NCBI GenBank assembly: GCA_050694175.1
Contig: JBOGXA010000010.1
Span: 53,796 to 117,795, forward strand
Length of the DNA: 64,000 nucleotides
Reading direction: 5' to 3'
DNA from: JBOGXA01 sp050694175
Lineage (GTDB): Bacteria; Actinomycetota; CADDZG01; WHSQ01
Every line of letters begins with the position of its first letter. The stretch's first letter is position 1. The position numbers and the translations under genes are program-made. Shown here piece by piece: positions 32,235 through 39,760 of the stretch. The notes under the pieces were generated by a model, which was not told where the DNA came from, did not search any database, and saw nothing but the letters and a program-made list of their open reading frames with translations.

Positions 32235-33065
32235 TCAGATCCTGAAGAACAGCCCTCCGAACCGGCGCGCCGCGTCCTGGTCGCCGTAGGGAGTACCGGA
32301 CCGTGCTCGCCCGAACGCCGTCAACACGAGGCTGGCGGGATCGAAGTCGATCACGACCTGCGCGCCGTCGGCCGTCCCCGGCTCGTAGGCCATCCCTTCA
32401 CCGGTCACCCTCACGCGCCAGGTGCCTCCGTTGCGTCCCGAGACACGTACCGCAACGTCGAGATCGCCGCCCTGCAACCTAGAGGTGTCCGTAGTTGCTT
32501 GCCACAGAACGAACATCCAGGGGACGAGTAGATCGGCGGCGTCGGGGCTCATGAAATGAGGTTCCTGCAAGCCCTCGCGCACATCCCAGCCGTGCACTCC
32601 GTAGTCCATTAGCTGGCCGACGGGGTAGAAGAAGGCGGGAAGAGGTCCCATGTACGCGTGGGTGACCGTGACGCCTCCCCAGCCCTTCTCGTCGATCGCC
32701 TCGAACATTTTCATCGCCCGGCCGAATGCGTCGTGGCGCGCAAGAAGGTCCTTGCGCGCGACGCTTCGGAATTCGAGGGCGCGCTTATCGGCTGTGCGGG
32801 CCATCTCGGTTAGCGGAGCCAGTCCCTCCGCCGTGCCCCCGCCCCGCGTCGTCTCGAAACGCTCGAGATAGCCCTCGGTGGTGTCGACGAGGTGCCCAAC
32901 GATGTCACGGACCTGCCAGTGTCCCGATGCGGTCGGCAGCTCCCAGTTGTCAGGGTCCTCGGCGATGGCGAAGAACCCCTCGGCTTCTTCGCGCACGACT
33001 CGCAAGAGGTTGTCCTTGGCCGCATAGTTGGTCGCGTCCCACTGTTCCCGCTCCACGGTCGTCAC
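32235..33065 (-). CDS. Mycothiol-dependent maleylpyruvate isomerase-like (DinB-fold) protein
   Basis: 276 residues. N-terminal DinB-like helical bundle (WELPTASGHWQVRDIVGHLVDTTEGYLERF, with the His metal ligand) as in the mycothiol maleylpyruvate isomerase N-domain family, and a C-terminal SCP2-like region (GTADGAQVVIDFDPASLVLTAFGRA). Such proteins are thiol-dependent isomerases or transferases, often in aromatic catabolism. GTG 33065 has AGGAG upstream. It is divergent from the dioxygenase gene across a shared operator region, which fits a role in ring degradation. Confidence 0.83.
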   Translation of the reverse strand: MTTVEREQWDATNYAAKDNLLRVVREEAEGFFAIAEDPDNWELPTASGHWQVRDIVGHLVDTTEGYLERFETTRGGGTAEGLAPLTEMARTADKRALEFRSVARKDLLARHDAFGRAMKMFEAIDEKGWGGVTVTHAYMGPLPAFFYPVGQLMDYGVHGWDVREGLQEPHFMSPDAADLLVPWMFVLWQATTDTSRLQGGDLDVAVRVSGRNGGTWRVRVTGEGMAYEPGTADGAQVVIDFDPASLVLTAFGRARSGTPYGDQDAARRFGGLFFRI

Positions 33066-33126
33066 CGCTCCTCCCTTCACCCGTTCCTTCGGCCTGTGCG
33101 GAATATTCTCGCACTGCCTATAGTTG

Positions 33127-33141
33127 CTTACAAGTGGTAAG
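33127..33141. promoter_or_regulatory. Candidate HxlR operator
   Basis: Inverted repeat CTTAC-AAGTG-GTAAG, in the 104-base gap between the divergent isomerase-like and dioxygenase genes. The HxlR regulator gene lies directly downstream of the dioxygenase, so this is its most likely site. Confidence 0.5.
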
Positions 33142-33169
33142 TAGGGTCGAGAGGTCGGAGGCGACAAAC

Positions 33170-34099
33170 ATGAAGCTCGAGGGGATCCATCACATCACGG
33201 CGATCACGGGAGACGCTCCGGGCAACGTGAGGTTCTACGCAGGGACGCTGGGTTTGAGGCTGGTCAAGAAGACCGTTAACCAGGATGTTCCGACGATCTA
33301 TCACCTCTTCTATGCCGACGAGGTGGGCGGGGCCGGGTCCGACATCACCTTCTTCGAGTACCCGGGGGCGGTGCGGGGCCGCGCGGGCCCCGGCATGGTC
33401 CATCGGATCACCTGGCGGGTGGCGTCCGAGGAGGCGCTCGCCTTCTGGGAGAAACGACTTGCATCGCACGGATTCGACTCGGTCCGAGACGACGGCCGGC
33501 TTCGTTTCGACGACCCCGAAGGCCTTGGTCTCGAAATGGCGGTGATCGAGACGACCGATGAGCCGCTGCGCGCCCGGCATCCCGAGATACCCGAAGAGCA
33601 CGCTTTGCAGGGCTTCGACGGAGCCCGGGCTTACGCGTCCGATCCGGCGGCGAGCCGCGACCTTCTCGAATCGACGCTCAACTTCTCCGCGCACTCGGAG
33701 TCCTCGTGGACGGTCAGGGGCGACCGGCGCGGCTCCTTCTATGCGTACGACGAAGCTCCTGCCGCGCCCGGCCACGAAGGTGCGGGCACAGTCCACCACA
33801 TCGCGTGGGCGTCCCCAATGGAGGAACACGAGGCGTGGCGCAATCGAGTGGCGGCCGGGGGCGCGGATGTGACGCCGATCATCGATCGCTACTACTTCAA
33901 GTCGATCTACTTCCGTGAGCCCTCTGGGGTGCTGTTCGAGATCGCAACGTTGGGGGGCGCCGGTTTCGCTCTCGACGAACCACTGGAGAGGCTGGGCGAA
34001 TCGCTGTCTCTCCCCCCCAACTACCAGCACCTGCGGGTCGAGCTCGAGAAGGCCCTGACGCCGTTGCCGGATCCGCGTGCGGAGATCGTGAGCCGGTAG
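33170..34099 (+). CDS. Ring-cleaving dioxygenase / VOC protein (MhqO-like)
   Basis: 309 residues with two VOC (glyoxalase/extradiol dioxygenase) modules. First: GIHHITAITGDAPGNVRFYAGTLGLRLVKKTVNQD. Second: GAGTVHHIAWASPMEEHEAW and EPSGVLFEIATLG. Likely Fe ligands are the His of HHITA, the His of HHIAW and the Glu of LFEIA. Family members (MhqO/MhqA/PcpA-like) cleave hydroquinones and are typically controlled by redox or quinone sensors. Start at ATG 33170 with GGAGG 9 bases upstream; the frame is open further upstream but only through the divergent promoter and antisense sequence. Confidence 0.9.
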   Translation: MKLEGIHHITAITGDAPGNVRFYAGTLGLRLVKKTVNQDVPTIYHLFYADEVGGAGSDITFFEYPGAVRGRAGPGMVHRITWRVASEEALAFWEKRLASHGFDSVRDDGRLRFDDPEGLGLEMAVIETTDEPLRARHPEIPEEHALQGFDGARAYASDPAASRDLLESTLNFSAHSESSWTVRGDRRGSFYAYDEAPAAPGHEGAGTVHHIAWASPMEEHEAWRNRVAAGGADVTPIIDRYYFKSIYFREPSGVLFEIATLGGAGFALDEPLERLGESLSLPPNYQHLRVELEKALTPLPDPRAEIVSR

Positions 34100-34101
34100 C
34101 G

Positions 34102-34467
34102 ATGGACGCAAACGCACGCGACTCCTTCTGTCCGCACTTCAGGAAGGCAATCGAGCTCGTCGGTAAACGATGGAGCGGAACGATCCTGCGCGCCCTCCTC
34201 GACGGACCACGGCGTTTCTCCGGGATCGCGGCACACATCCCGGAGATCTCCGACCGGTCGCTGTCGTTGCGCCTGAAGGAACTGGAGCGAGAGGGCCTTG
34301 TGACGCGCAGCGTCGAGCCCACGCAACCGGTGAGTGTCAGCTACGAGCTCAGTGAAAAGGGGCGCGCGCTCGAGGCCGTTGTGGCGGAGGTCGAACGGTG
34401 GGCGCATGGCTGGGTGGCGGAGCCGGAGGGCGCGGGGGCCCTGTCACACGGCACGTTGGGGTCTTAG
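34102..34467 (+). CDS. HxlR family transcriptional regulator
   Basis: 121 residues. Winged helix of the HxlR type: FCPHFRKAIELVGKRWSGTILRALLDGPRRFSGIAAHIPEISDRSLSLRLKELEREGLVTR. The N-terminal Cys10 (DSFCPHF) is in the position of the redox or quinone-sensing Cys of YodB/CatR-like members. It begins 2 bases after the dioxygenase stop. Probably represses the dioxygenase/isomerase pair in the absence of quinone or electrophile. Confidence 0.92.
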   Translation: MDANARDSFCPHFRKAIELVGKRWSGTILRALLDGPRRFSGIAAHIPEISDRSLSLRLKELEREGLVTRSVEPTQPVSVSYELSEKGRALEAVVAEVERWAHGWVAEPEGAGALSHGTLGS

Positions 34468-34509
34468 GCTACGGATCAACGTCCCTCTCGGCACCTACAG
34501 CAAGAAGGA

Positions 34510-34595
34510 GCGATCCTCTCGAGGATCGCGTGAATTGTCGGAGTCGGCGTGCCCTCCGGCACGGTGCGGTGGAGCTAGGCCTCCTATCGGAGGCC
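34510..34595. promoter_or_regulatory. Operator-like inverted repeat and leader hairpin upstream of the acyl-CoA synthetase
   Basis: An inverted repeat with 9-base arms around TC spans 34510-34529 (CGATCCTC-TC-GAGGATCG plus one outer pair). A separate hairpin GGCCTCC-TATC-GGAGGCC lies at 34578-34595, in front of the AAGGAG at 34617. The first looks like a regulator site and the second like a leader hairpin. Confidence 0.45.
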
Positions 34596-34632
34596 GCAGC
34601 GGAAAGACAGCAAGTTAAGGAGCGGTGCGGCT

Positions 34633-36156
34633 ATCGAGCACACGATCCCGAGCCTGTTCGACGGCGCAGTCGACGACGAGCCGACAAAGCCCTGGCTTGC
34701 CTTCGGCGATGTCACACATTCATTCGCGGAGGCCGGCGAGCGTGCGGGGGCGGTCGCGGGCGCGCTGGCGGAGCTGGGAGTCGGGCGCGAGACGATAGTC
34801 CTCGCGACGACCCGCAATACACCCGAGTACTTGTTCATCTGGCTCGCAGTGACGCGTCTGGGAGCGATCATCGTCACGATCAATCCGGCCAGCAGTGGAG
34901 CCGAGCTAAAGGGATTCGCCGAACAGGTGCAACCCTTCCTGGTTGTTACCGACGACGGGCTTTGCGATGCTGTCGAAGCGAATATCCCCGGTGCGCGGGT
35001 CGTTCTCGTCGAAGACCTGGTTGGTGCACGCCCCGCGGATCCTGCGCCGGCGGCGGGTCCCGACGACGTGGCCGTCATGATTCCGACGTCCGGAACGACG
35101 GGCCGCTCCAAACTCGTCATGCAGACGCATCGCGCCTACGCGATGGCCGGGGAGGGGTTCCCGTTCTGGCTGGGCCTGACGGACGAGGACCGGCTCATGA
35201 CGTCCCTCCCCCTGTTCCACATCAACGCCCCGGCGTACTCGGTTCTCGGCTCGGTTGCAGCGCGCGCCGGTCTCGTTCTGCTTCCCCGCTTCTCGGGCAG
35301 TCGCTTCATCGACTGGGCGCGTCGCTACGGTGCCACCGAGTTCAACGCAATCGGTGCCATGGTCGAAATATTGATGCGCCGGCCCGAGCGAGATGACGAT
35401 GCCGACAACCCGCTGCGGCTGTGCTACACGGGACCCGCTCCTCCCAAAGACCGCCAGATCGAAATCGAGCGCCGCTTTGGATTCGAGATTCGCTGTGGTT
35501 ACGCGTTGTCCGAAAGCCCCTACGGCCTCATCTGGAAGAGTGGGACGCGTCCCTACGGCACCCTCGGCAGCGCTCGGCAACACCCGACGCTGGGCGAGGT
35601 CAATCATGTGCGTGCAACGGACGGGGGCCGGCGTGTCGGCGTCGACGAGATAGGGGAACTCGAGCTGAAGAACCCGGCCGTCATGCGCGGCTACTTCAAC
35701 ATGCCCGCCGCCACTCAGGATGTTCTTGCCGGAGGTTGGTTGCGCACGGGAGATCTCGTCCGCGTCAACGAGGATGGCACTTACACATTCGTCGGGCGAA
35801 AGAAGGAGATCATCCGGCGGCGCGGCGAAAACCTGTCCCCGGTCGAGGTGGAAGCTGCCCTGGAAGCCCACCCGGGAGTCGTCGAGGCTGCCGTAATCGG
35901 GGTCCCCTCGGAACTATCGGAGGAAGAGGTGAAGGCGTTCGTCGTGCTCGCGACCGGGGCGGGCGTGGCTCCAGCCGAGCTGCGCGAGTTCGCGAGCGCA
36001 CGGCTCGCTCCCTTCAAGGTCCCTCGCTACTTCGAGGTTGTCGAGGAGCTGCCCCACACGGCGACCGGCCGGATCGCAAAGCACGAGCTTCCGACCGAGC
36101 GCACGGACGCGGAAGCCGACCTCGATCCCGCACCCGCGGGCCGGGAGCGACCATGA
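34633..36156 (+). CDS. Acyl-CoA synthetase (AMP-dependent ligase), possible ATC start
   Basis: About 507 residues. ATP-binding P-loop IPTSGTTGRSKLVMQTHR, A5/A8-type motifs (YALSESPYGL, GWLRTGDLVRVNEDGTYTFVGRKKEIIRRRGENLSPVEVE), and C-terminal TATGRIAKHEL with catalytic Lys. Activates a carboxylic acid to its CoA thioester; the substrate is unknown, perhaps an aromatic or short branched acid given its neighbours. No ATG, GTG or TTG exists in frame before the TTG at 34831, yet the conserved N-terminus (TIPSLFDGAVD..., PWLAFGDVTHSFAEAGERA) is encoded upstream. An in-frame ATC at 34633, 10 bases after AAGGAG, is the best start. A mutated start is the alternative. Confidence 0.85.
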   Translation: MEHTIPSLFDGAVDDEPTKPWLAFGDVTHSFAEAGERAGAVAGALAELGVGRETIVLATTRNTPEYLFIWLAVTRLGAIIVTINPASSGAELKGFAEQVQPFLVVTDDGLCDAVEANIPGARVVLVEDLVGARPADPAPAAGPDDVAVMIPTSGTTGRSKLVMQTHRAYAMAGEGFPFWLGLTDEDRLMTSLPLFHINAPAYSVLGSVAARAGLVLLPRFSGSRFIDWARRYGATEFNAIGAMVEILMRRPERDDDADNPLRLCYTGPAPPKDRQIEIERRFGFEIRCGYALSESPYGLIWKSGTRPYGTLGSARQHPTLGEVNHVRATDGGRRVGVDEIGELELKNPAVMRGYFNMPAATQDVLAGGWLRTGDLVRVNEDGTYTFVGRKKEIIRRRGENLSPVEVEAALEAHPGVVEAAVIGVPSELSEEEVKAFVVLATGAGVAPAELREFASARLAPFKVPRYFEVVEELPHTATGRIAKHELPTERTDAEADLDPAPAGRERP

Positions 36157-36950
36157 GCGACGCCGGCGACTGGCTTAGGACGTCGATCGGGCGATCGACC
36201 GCAGACTCCATAACCGTGCGCGGCCGCGATCTCGCGCGCGACGTGATGGGGGAGCTCTCGTTCGCGGAACTTGCCTTTCTGCTGGCCGCAGACCGCGTGC
36301 CTTCCCGCGCCGAATCGGATTTGTTCAACGCAGTGCTCGTTTCGCTTGCCGATCACGGCCTCACTCCGACGGCCCTGGCGGCGCGGCTGACCTTTACGGG
36401 TGCCCCCGAATCTCAGCAGGGCGCGATTGCCGCGGGCCTACTGGGAGGCGGGAGTGTTTTCCTGGGACCTGTTGAAGACACCGCTCGCTTCCTCGGAATC
36501 GTTCTCGACCGGGTGCCGGCGGAGGATGGAACCGAAGACGACGCGCTCCGGCGGGCGGCCGCGGACGCCGTTCGGTCCACCGTCGACGAGGGCCACAGGA
36601 TCCCCGGCCTCGGTCATCCGATCCACAAAGAGGTCGATCCCCGCACGCCGCGTCTCTATCAGATAGCGCGCGAGGCGGACGTCGCCGGCCCCCACCTCAG
36701 ACTGCTGGAGATCGTGGCCGAGGAGCATCGCGCGGCAACGGGGGTATCTCTTCCCATCAACGGTGCGGGCGCGGCCGGCGCGGCGCTTGCGGATCTCGGT
36801 TTCAGCCCGTCCGCGGCGCGCGGTTTCGCGCTGCTCGCACGCACGGCGGGGCTCGTCGCGCATCTCGCCGAGGAGGCGGAGCGCCCACTCGGGATGCGGC
36901 TGTGGAAAGAGGTCGACCGGCGCGCCGGTGAGAGTGAGGGAACGGATTAG
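36153..36950 (+). CDS. Citrate synthase / citryl-CoA lyase-like protein
   Basis: 265 residues, shorter than citrate synthase (about 380-430) and lacking the N-terminal part. Key segments: ADSITVRGRDLARDVMGELSFAELAFLLAADRVPS and GHRIPGLGHPIHKEVDPRTPRLYQIA, the His-containing active-site stretch of citryl-CoA lyases, plus LPINGAGAAGAALADLGFSPSAARGFALLARTAGLVAH. Likely a CoA-ester aldol lyase/synthase. ATG 36153 overlaps the acyl-CoA synthetase stop (ATGA), so the two proteins probably act in one pathway: activation followed by condensation or cleavage of the CoA ester. Confidence 0.85.
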   Translation: MSDAGDWLRTSIGRSTADSITVRGRDLARDVMGELSFAELAFLLAADRVPSRAESDLFNAVLVSLADHGLTPTALAARLTFTGAPESQQGAIAAGLLGGGSVFLGPVEDTARFLGIVLDRVPAEDGTEDDALRRAAADAVRSTVDEGHRIPGLGHPIHKEVDPRTPRLYQIAREADVAGPHLRLLEIVAEEHRAATGVSLPINGAGAAGAALADLGFSPSAARGFALLARTAGLVAHLAEEAERPLGMRLWKEVDRRAGESEGTD

Positions 36951-36975
36951 CTAGTCCCAGCGTCGGATTTTCGGA

Positions 36976-37020
36976 CGAGCGTGCGTTTGACCACGCATAC
37001 GCTAGTCAAGTGCACGCTCG
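36976..37020. promoter_or_regulatory. Long dyad between the lyase and the desaturase-like gene
   Basis: Arms 36976-36991 and 37005-37020 are complementary over 16 positions (two G-T wobbles) with a 13-base loop. Outer part CGAGCGTGC/GCACGCTCG, inner TTGAC/GTCAA. It lies 25 bases after the lyase stop and 76 bases before the next start. It is either a terminator, though without T-tract, or a regulator site. Confidence 0.5.
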
Positions 37021-37095
37021 ACCGGTCATCCCGCGCCATCATGTAGCCCACGACGGGTGTTGGAACGAACCTCGGGGGCGGGGCATACTTCGCCG

Positions 37096-38703
37096 GTGAC
37101 CAACAGATACGACGCCATCGTTGTCGGTGGTGGACACAACGGTCTTGTGTCCGCGGCATACCTGGCCAGGGCGGGGCTCAAGACCCTGGTGCTCGAACGG
37201 CGCGGTCTGCTAGGTGGCGCCGCGGTCACCGAAGAGCTGTGGCCGGACATCAGAGTGTCGACGGCCTCCTACGTCGTCAGCCTGATGTCGCCGCGCATCG
37301 TCACCGACCTCGACCTCGCCCGCTACGGCTATCACGTCTACCCGCTCGACCCTTCGTACTTTGCGCCGTTTCCCGACGGCAGCGGGATGCTTCTGTGGGA
37401 CGAGCCGGCGAAGGCGGCCGAGGAGATTGCGCGCATCTCCAGGCCCGACGGCGACAATTACATCGCTTACAGCCGTGCACTCGGCGAGCTCGCCGGGCTG
37501 ATCCGCCCGCTGCTCTATGCAACCCCTCCGAATCCGCGGATGAAGCGAGCGCGCGATCTGCTGGCCGGACTGACCCTGGGGCGCTTCGTCCTGAAATCTC
37601 GTCGCGACCTTCCCCGGCTGATCGACCTCATGACCATGTCGGCTGCTGATTTCCTCGATCATTTCTTCCACGACGATCGGATCAAGGGAGCGCTTGCGCT
37701 GGGAAGCGTTATCGGTGCGTGGTGCGGGCCAATGAGCCCGGGATCCGCCTACGTGCTCCTTCACCACAGAATGGGGGAGACCGACGGAGTAACGGGAGCG
37801 TGGGGGTTTGTTCGAGGGGGCATGGGCGCCCTGTCCGAATGCATCGCGTCGGCGGCGCGCGCCTCCGGAGCAGAGATCAAAACGGACGCGGACGTGGTCT
37901 CGATCGACACCTCGAACGGACGCGCCGCGGGCGTCACGTTGAGTGATGGAACGACCTATGCCGCAGACATCGTCGCCTCGAGTGCGCACCCGCGAACGAC
38001 TTTTTTGTCTCTGGTGGGCCGGGACGATCTGCCCGCTGAGCTCGTCGATGACATCGAGGCGTACCGCACCCGTAGTCCGTCGGCCAAGGTCAACATGGTG
38101 ATAAGCGAGCTGCCGGACCTGATCGCGCGCCCCGGCAAGGAAGTAGGCCCCCAGCATCCGGAGATAGTCATCTCGCCGAGCCTCCAGTATCTGGAGCAGG
38201 CGTGGGACGACGTGAAGTACGGGCGGGTTTCGAGCCACCCGATGATCGACGCGGTCATCCCGACGACGAAGGATCCGACGCTTGCCCCGGACGGGCTCCA
38301 CGTGATGACGTGCTTCGTTCAGTACGTGCCCTACGAACCGGCAGATGGGAAATGGGACGAGGCTAAACGCGACGCTCTCGGGGACCTGGTCGTCGACACG
38401 CTGTCGGAGTATGCACCCAACCTAAAGAATGCCGTCGTTCATCGCCAGGTCCTGACGCCCGTCGATCTCGAGGACCGGTTCGGGCTCGTGGGCGGCAACA
38501 TCTTCCACGGCGAGATGTCGCTCGACCAGCTCTTCTCGATGAGGCCGAGCCCGCTCGCGGCCGACTACCGCACGCCGGTGCGGGGACTCTATCTGTGCGG
38601 CTCCGGCGTTCACCCGGGCGGCGGGGTGATGGGGATCCCTGGGTTCAATGCGGCCCGCGCGCTGCTGGCCGACCGGCGGGCGCGCCCGTTCCGGCGCCGC
38701 TAG
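37096..38703 (+). CDS. FAD-dependent oxidoreductase, phytoene desaturase-like
   Basis: 535 residues. Dinucleotide fold YDAIVVGGGHNGLVSAAYLARAGLKTLVLERRGLLGGAAVTEE at the N-terminus, and the C-terminal FAD motif LYLCGSGVHPGGGVMGIPGFNAARALLAD. This is the carotenoid desaturase/isomerase-like (CrtI/CrtD, RetSat-like) group, but no other carotenoid gene is present here, so the substrate may be different. GTG 37096 chosen because family proteins begin close to the dinucleotide motif; the ribosome binding site is weak. Confidence 0.9.
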   Translation: MTNRYDAIVVGGGHNGLVSAAYLARAGLKTLVLERRGLLGGAAVTEELWPDIRVSTASYVVSLMSPRIVTDLDLARYGYHVYPLDPSYFAPFPDGSGMLLWDEPAKAAEEIARISRPDGDNYIAYSRALGELAGLIRPLLYATPPNPRMKRARDLLAGLTLGRFVLKSRRDLPRLIDLMTMSAADFLDHFFHDDRIKGALALGSVIGAWCGPMSPGSAYVLLHHRMGETDGVTGAWGFVRGGMGALSECIASAARASGAEIKTDADVVSIDTSNGRAAGVTLSDGTTYAADIVASSAHPRTTFLSLVGRDDLPAELVDDIEAYRTRSPSAKVNMVISELPDLIARPGKEVGPQHPEIVISPSLQYLEQAWDDVKYGRVSSHPMIDAVIPTTKDPTLAPDGLHVMTCFVQYVPYEPADGKWDEAKRDALGDLVVDTLSEYAPNLKNAVVHRQVLTPVDLEDRFGLVGGNIFHGEMSLDQLFSMRPSPLAADYRTPVRGLYLCGSGVHPGGGVMGIPGFNAARALLADRRARPFRRR

Positions 38704-38713
38704 CGCGTCGTGC

Positions 38714-39760
38714 CTATACCGCGGCCTCGGCATCAACTCGGAAGAAATGTGCCTGGGGTCCGAGCGCAACCGTCACATTGGCACCAACAGAAAGGTCCGG
38801 TCGGGGGCCCAGGAGCCTCACGTCGAGGGCCGTCGCATCCAGCAATCGCACCCGCACGAGTTGGTCGTGTCCGTAGAACTCGGTATCCACAATCTGTGCG
38901 GGGCCACCGGCATCGGCGGTGATCGAGATCGCCTCTGGGCGAACCATCACCTCGATCGGCCCATCGTCCAGGTCGGTAGCTCGCAGATCTCCGACGGGGG
39001 TATGCGCGGTGCCATCCCTCACCTCTCCCGCAACGAAATTGGCGTCGCCGACCAACGTCGCGACCGTCCTGCTGGCGGGCTCCCGATAAACGTCGTGAGG
39101 GGTCCCCACCTGCAGGACCCGCCCCGCGGTCATCACGGCGATCTCATCCGCCATCGACAATGCCTCTTCCTGATCGTGTGTCACCCAGATAGCGGTGACT
39201 TTCGCCTCCTGGAGCACCTCTCGCACCTCAGCGCGGACCCGTGCGCGCAGATTGGCATCGAGGTTGGAGAACGGCTCGTCCAGCAAGATCAGCTCGGGCG
39301 AGGGAGCGAGGGCGCGGGCGAGCGCAACTCTTTGTTGCTGACCGCCGGAAAGCTCGTGAGCCATGCGGTTCTCGAGTCCTTCCAGCCGGACAAGCTCAAG
39401 GACCTCCCGGACACGTTCGTCCCTCTGCTCATCGAGCCCGAACGCGACGTTTCCCCACACGTCAAGGTGAGGGAACAACGCCCAGTCCTGGAAGACCATC
39501 CCGATCCGGCGGCGTTCGGGAGGAACCCAGGCACTGCCGGTGACCGTCCTCCCTCCCAGCGCCACCGTGCCCGAGTCCGGTTCCTCGAAGCCGGCGATCA
39601 CCCTGAGCGCGGTCGTCTTCCCACAACCACTAGGGCCGAGCAGAGCCAAGAGAGTCCCTTCCCGGAGATCCAGGTCGAACTCGTCGAGCGCGATCGCGCG
39701 ACCGAACCGCTTCGACACGCTCTTGCATCTCAGTACGACACCGTCCGACGCGGCGATCAA
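38714..39760 (-). CDS. Iron ABC importer ATP-binding protein (FbpC-like)
   Basis: 348 residues. Walker A GPSGCGKTT, Q-loop VFQDWALFPHLDV, signature LSGGQQQR, Walker B LILLDEPFSNLD, H-loop WVTHDQEEALSMAD, then a TOBE-like C-terminal domain. Typical of ferric iron, sulfate or spermidine importers; the linked permease and lipoprotein favour iron. Overlaps the permease gene by 4 bases. Ends 10 bases from the convergent desaturase-like gene. Confidence 0.92.
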   Translation of the reverse strand: MIAASDGVVLRCKSVSKRFGRAIALDEFDLDLREGTLLALLGPSGCGKTTALRVIAGFEEPDSGTVALGGRTVTGSAWVPPERRRIGMVFQDWALFPHLDVWGNVAFGLDEQRDERVREVLELVRLEGLENRMAHELSGGQQQRVALARALAPSPELILLDEPFSNLDANLRARVRAEVREVLQEAKVTAIWVTHDQEEALSMADEIAVMTAGRVLQVGTPHDVYREPASRTVATLVGDANFVAGEVRDGTAHTPVGDLRATDLDDGPIEVMVRPEAISITADAGGPAQIVDTEFYGHDQLVRVRLLDATALDVRLLGPRPDLSVGANVTVALGPQAHFFRVDAEAAV

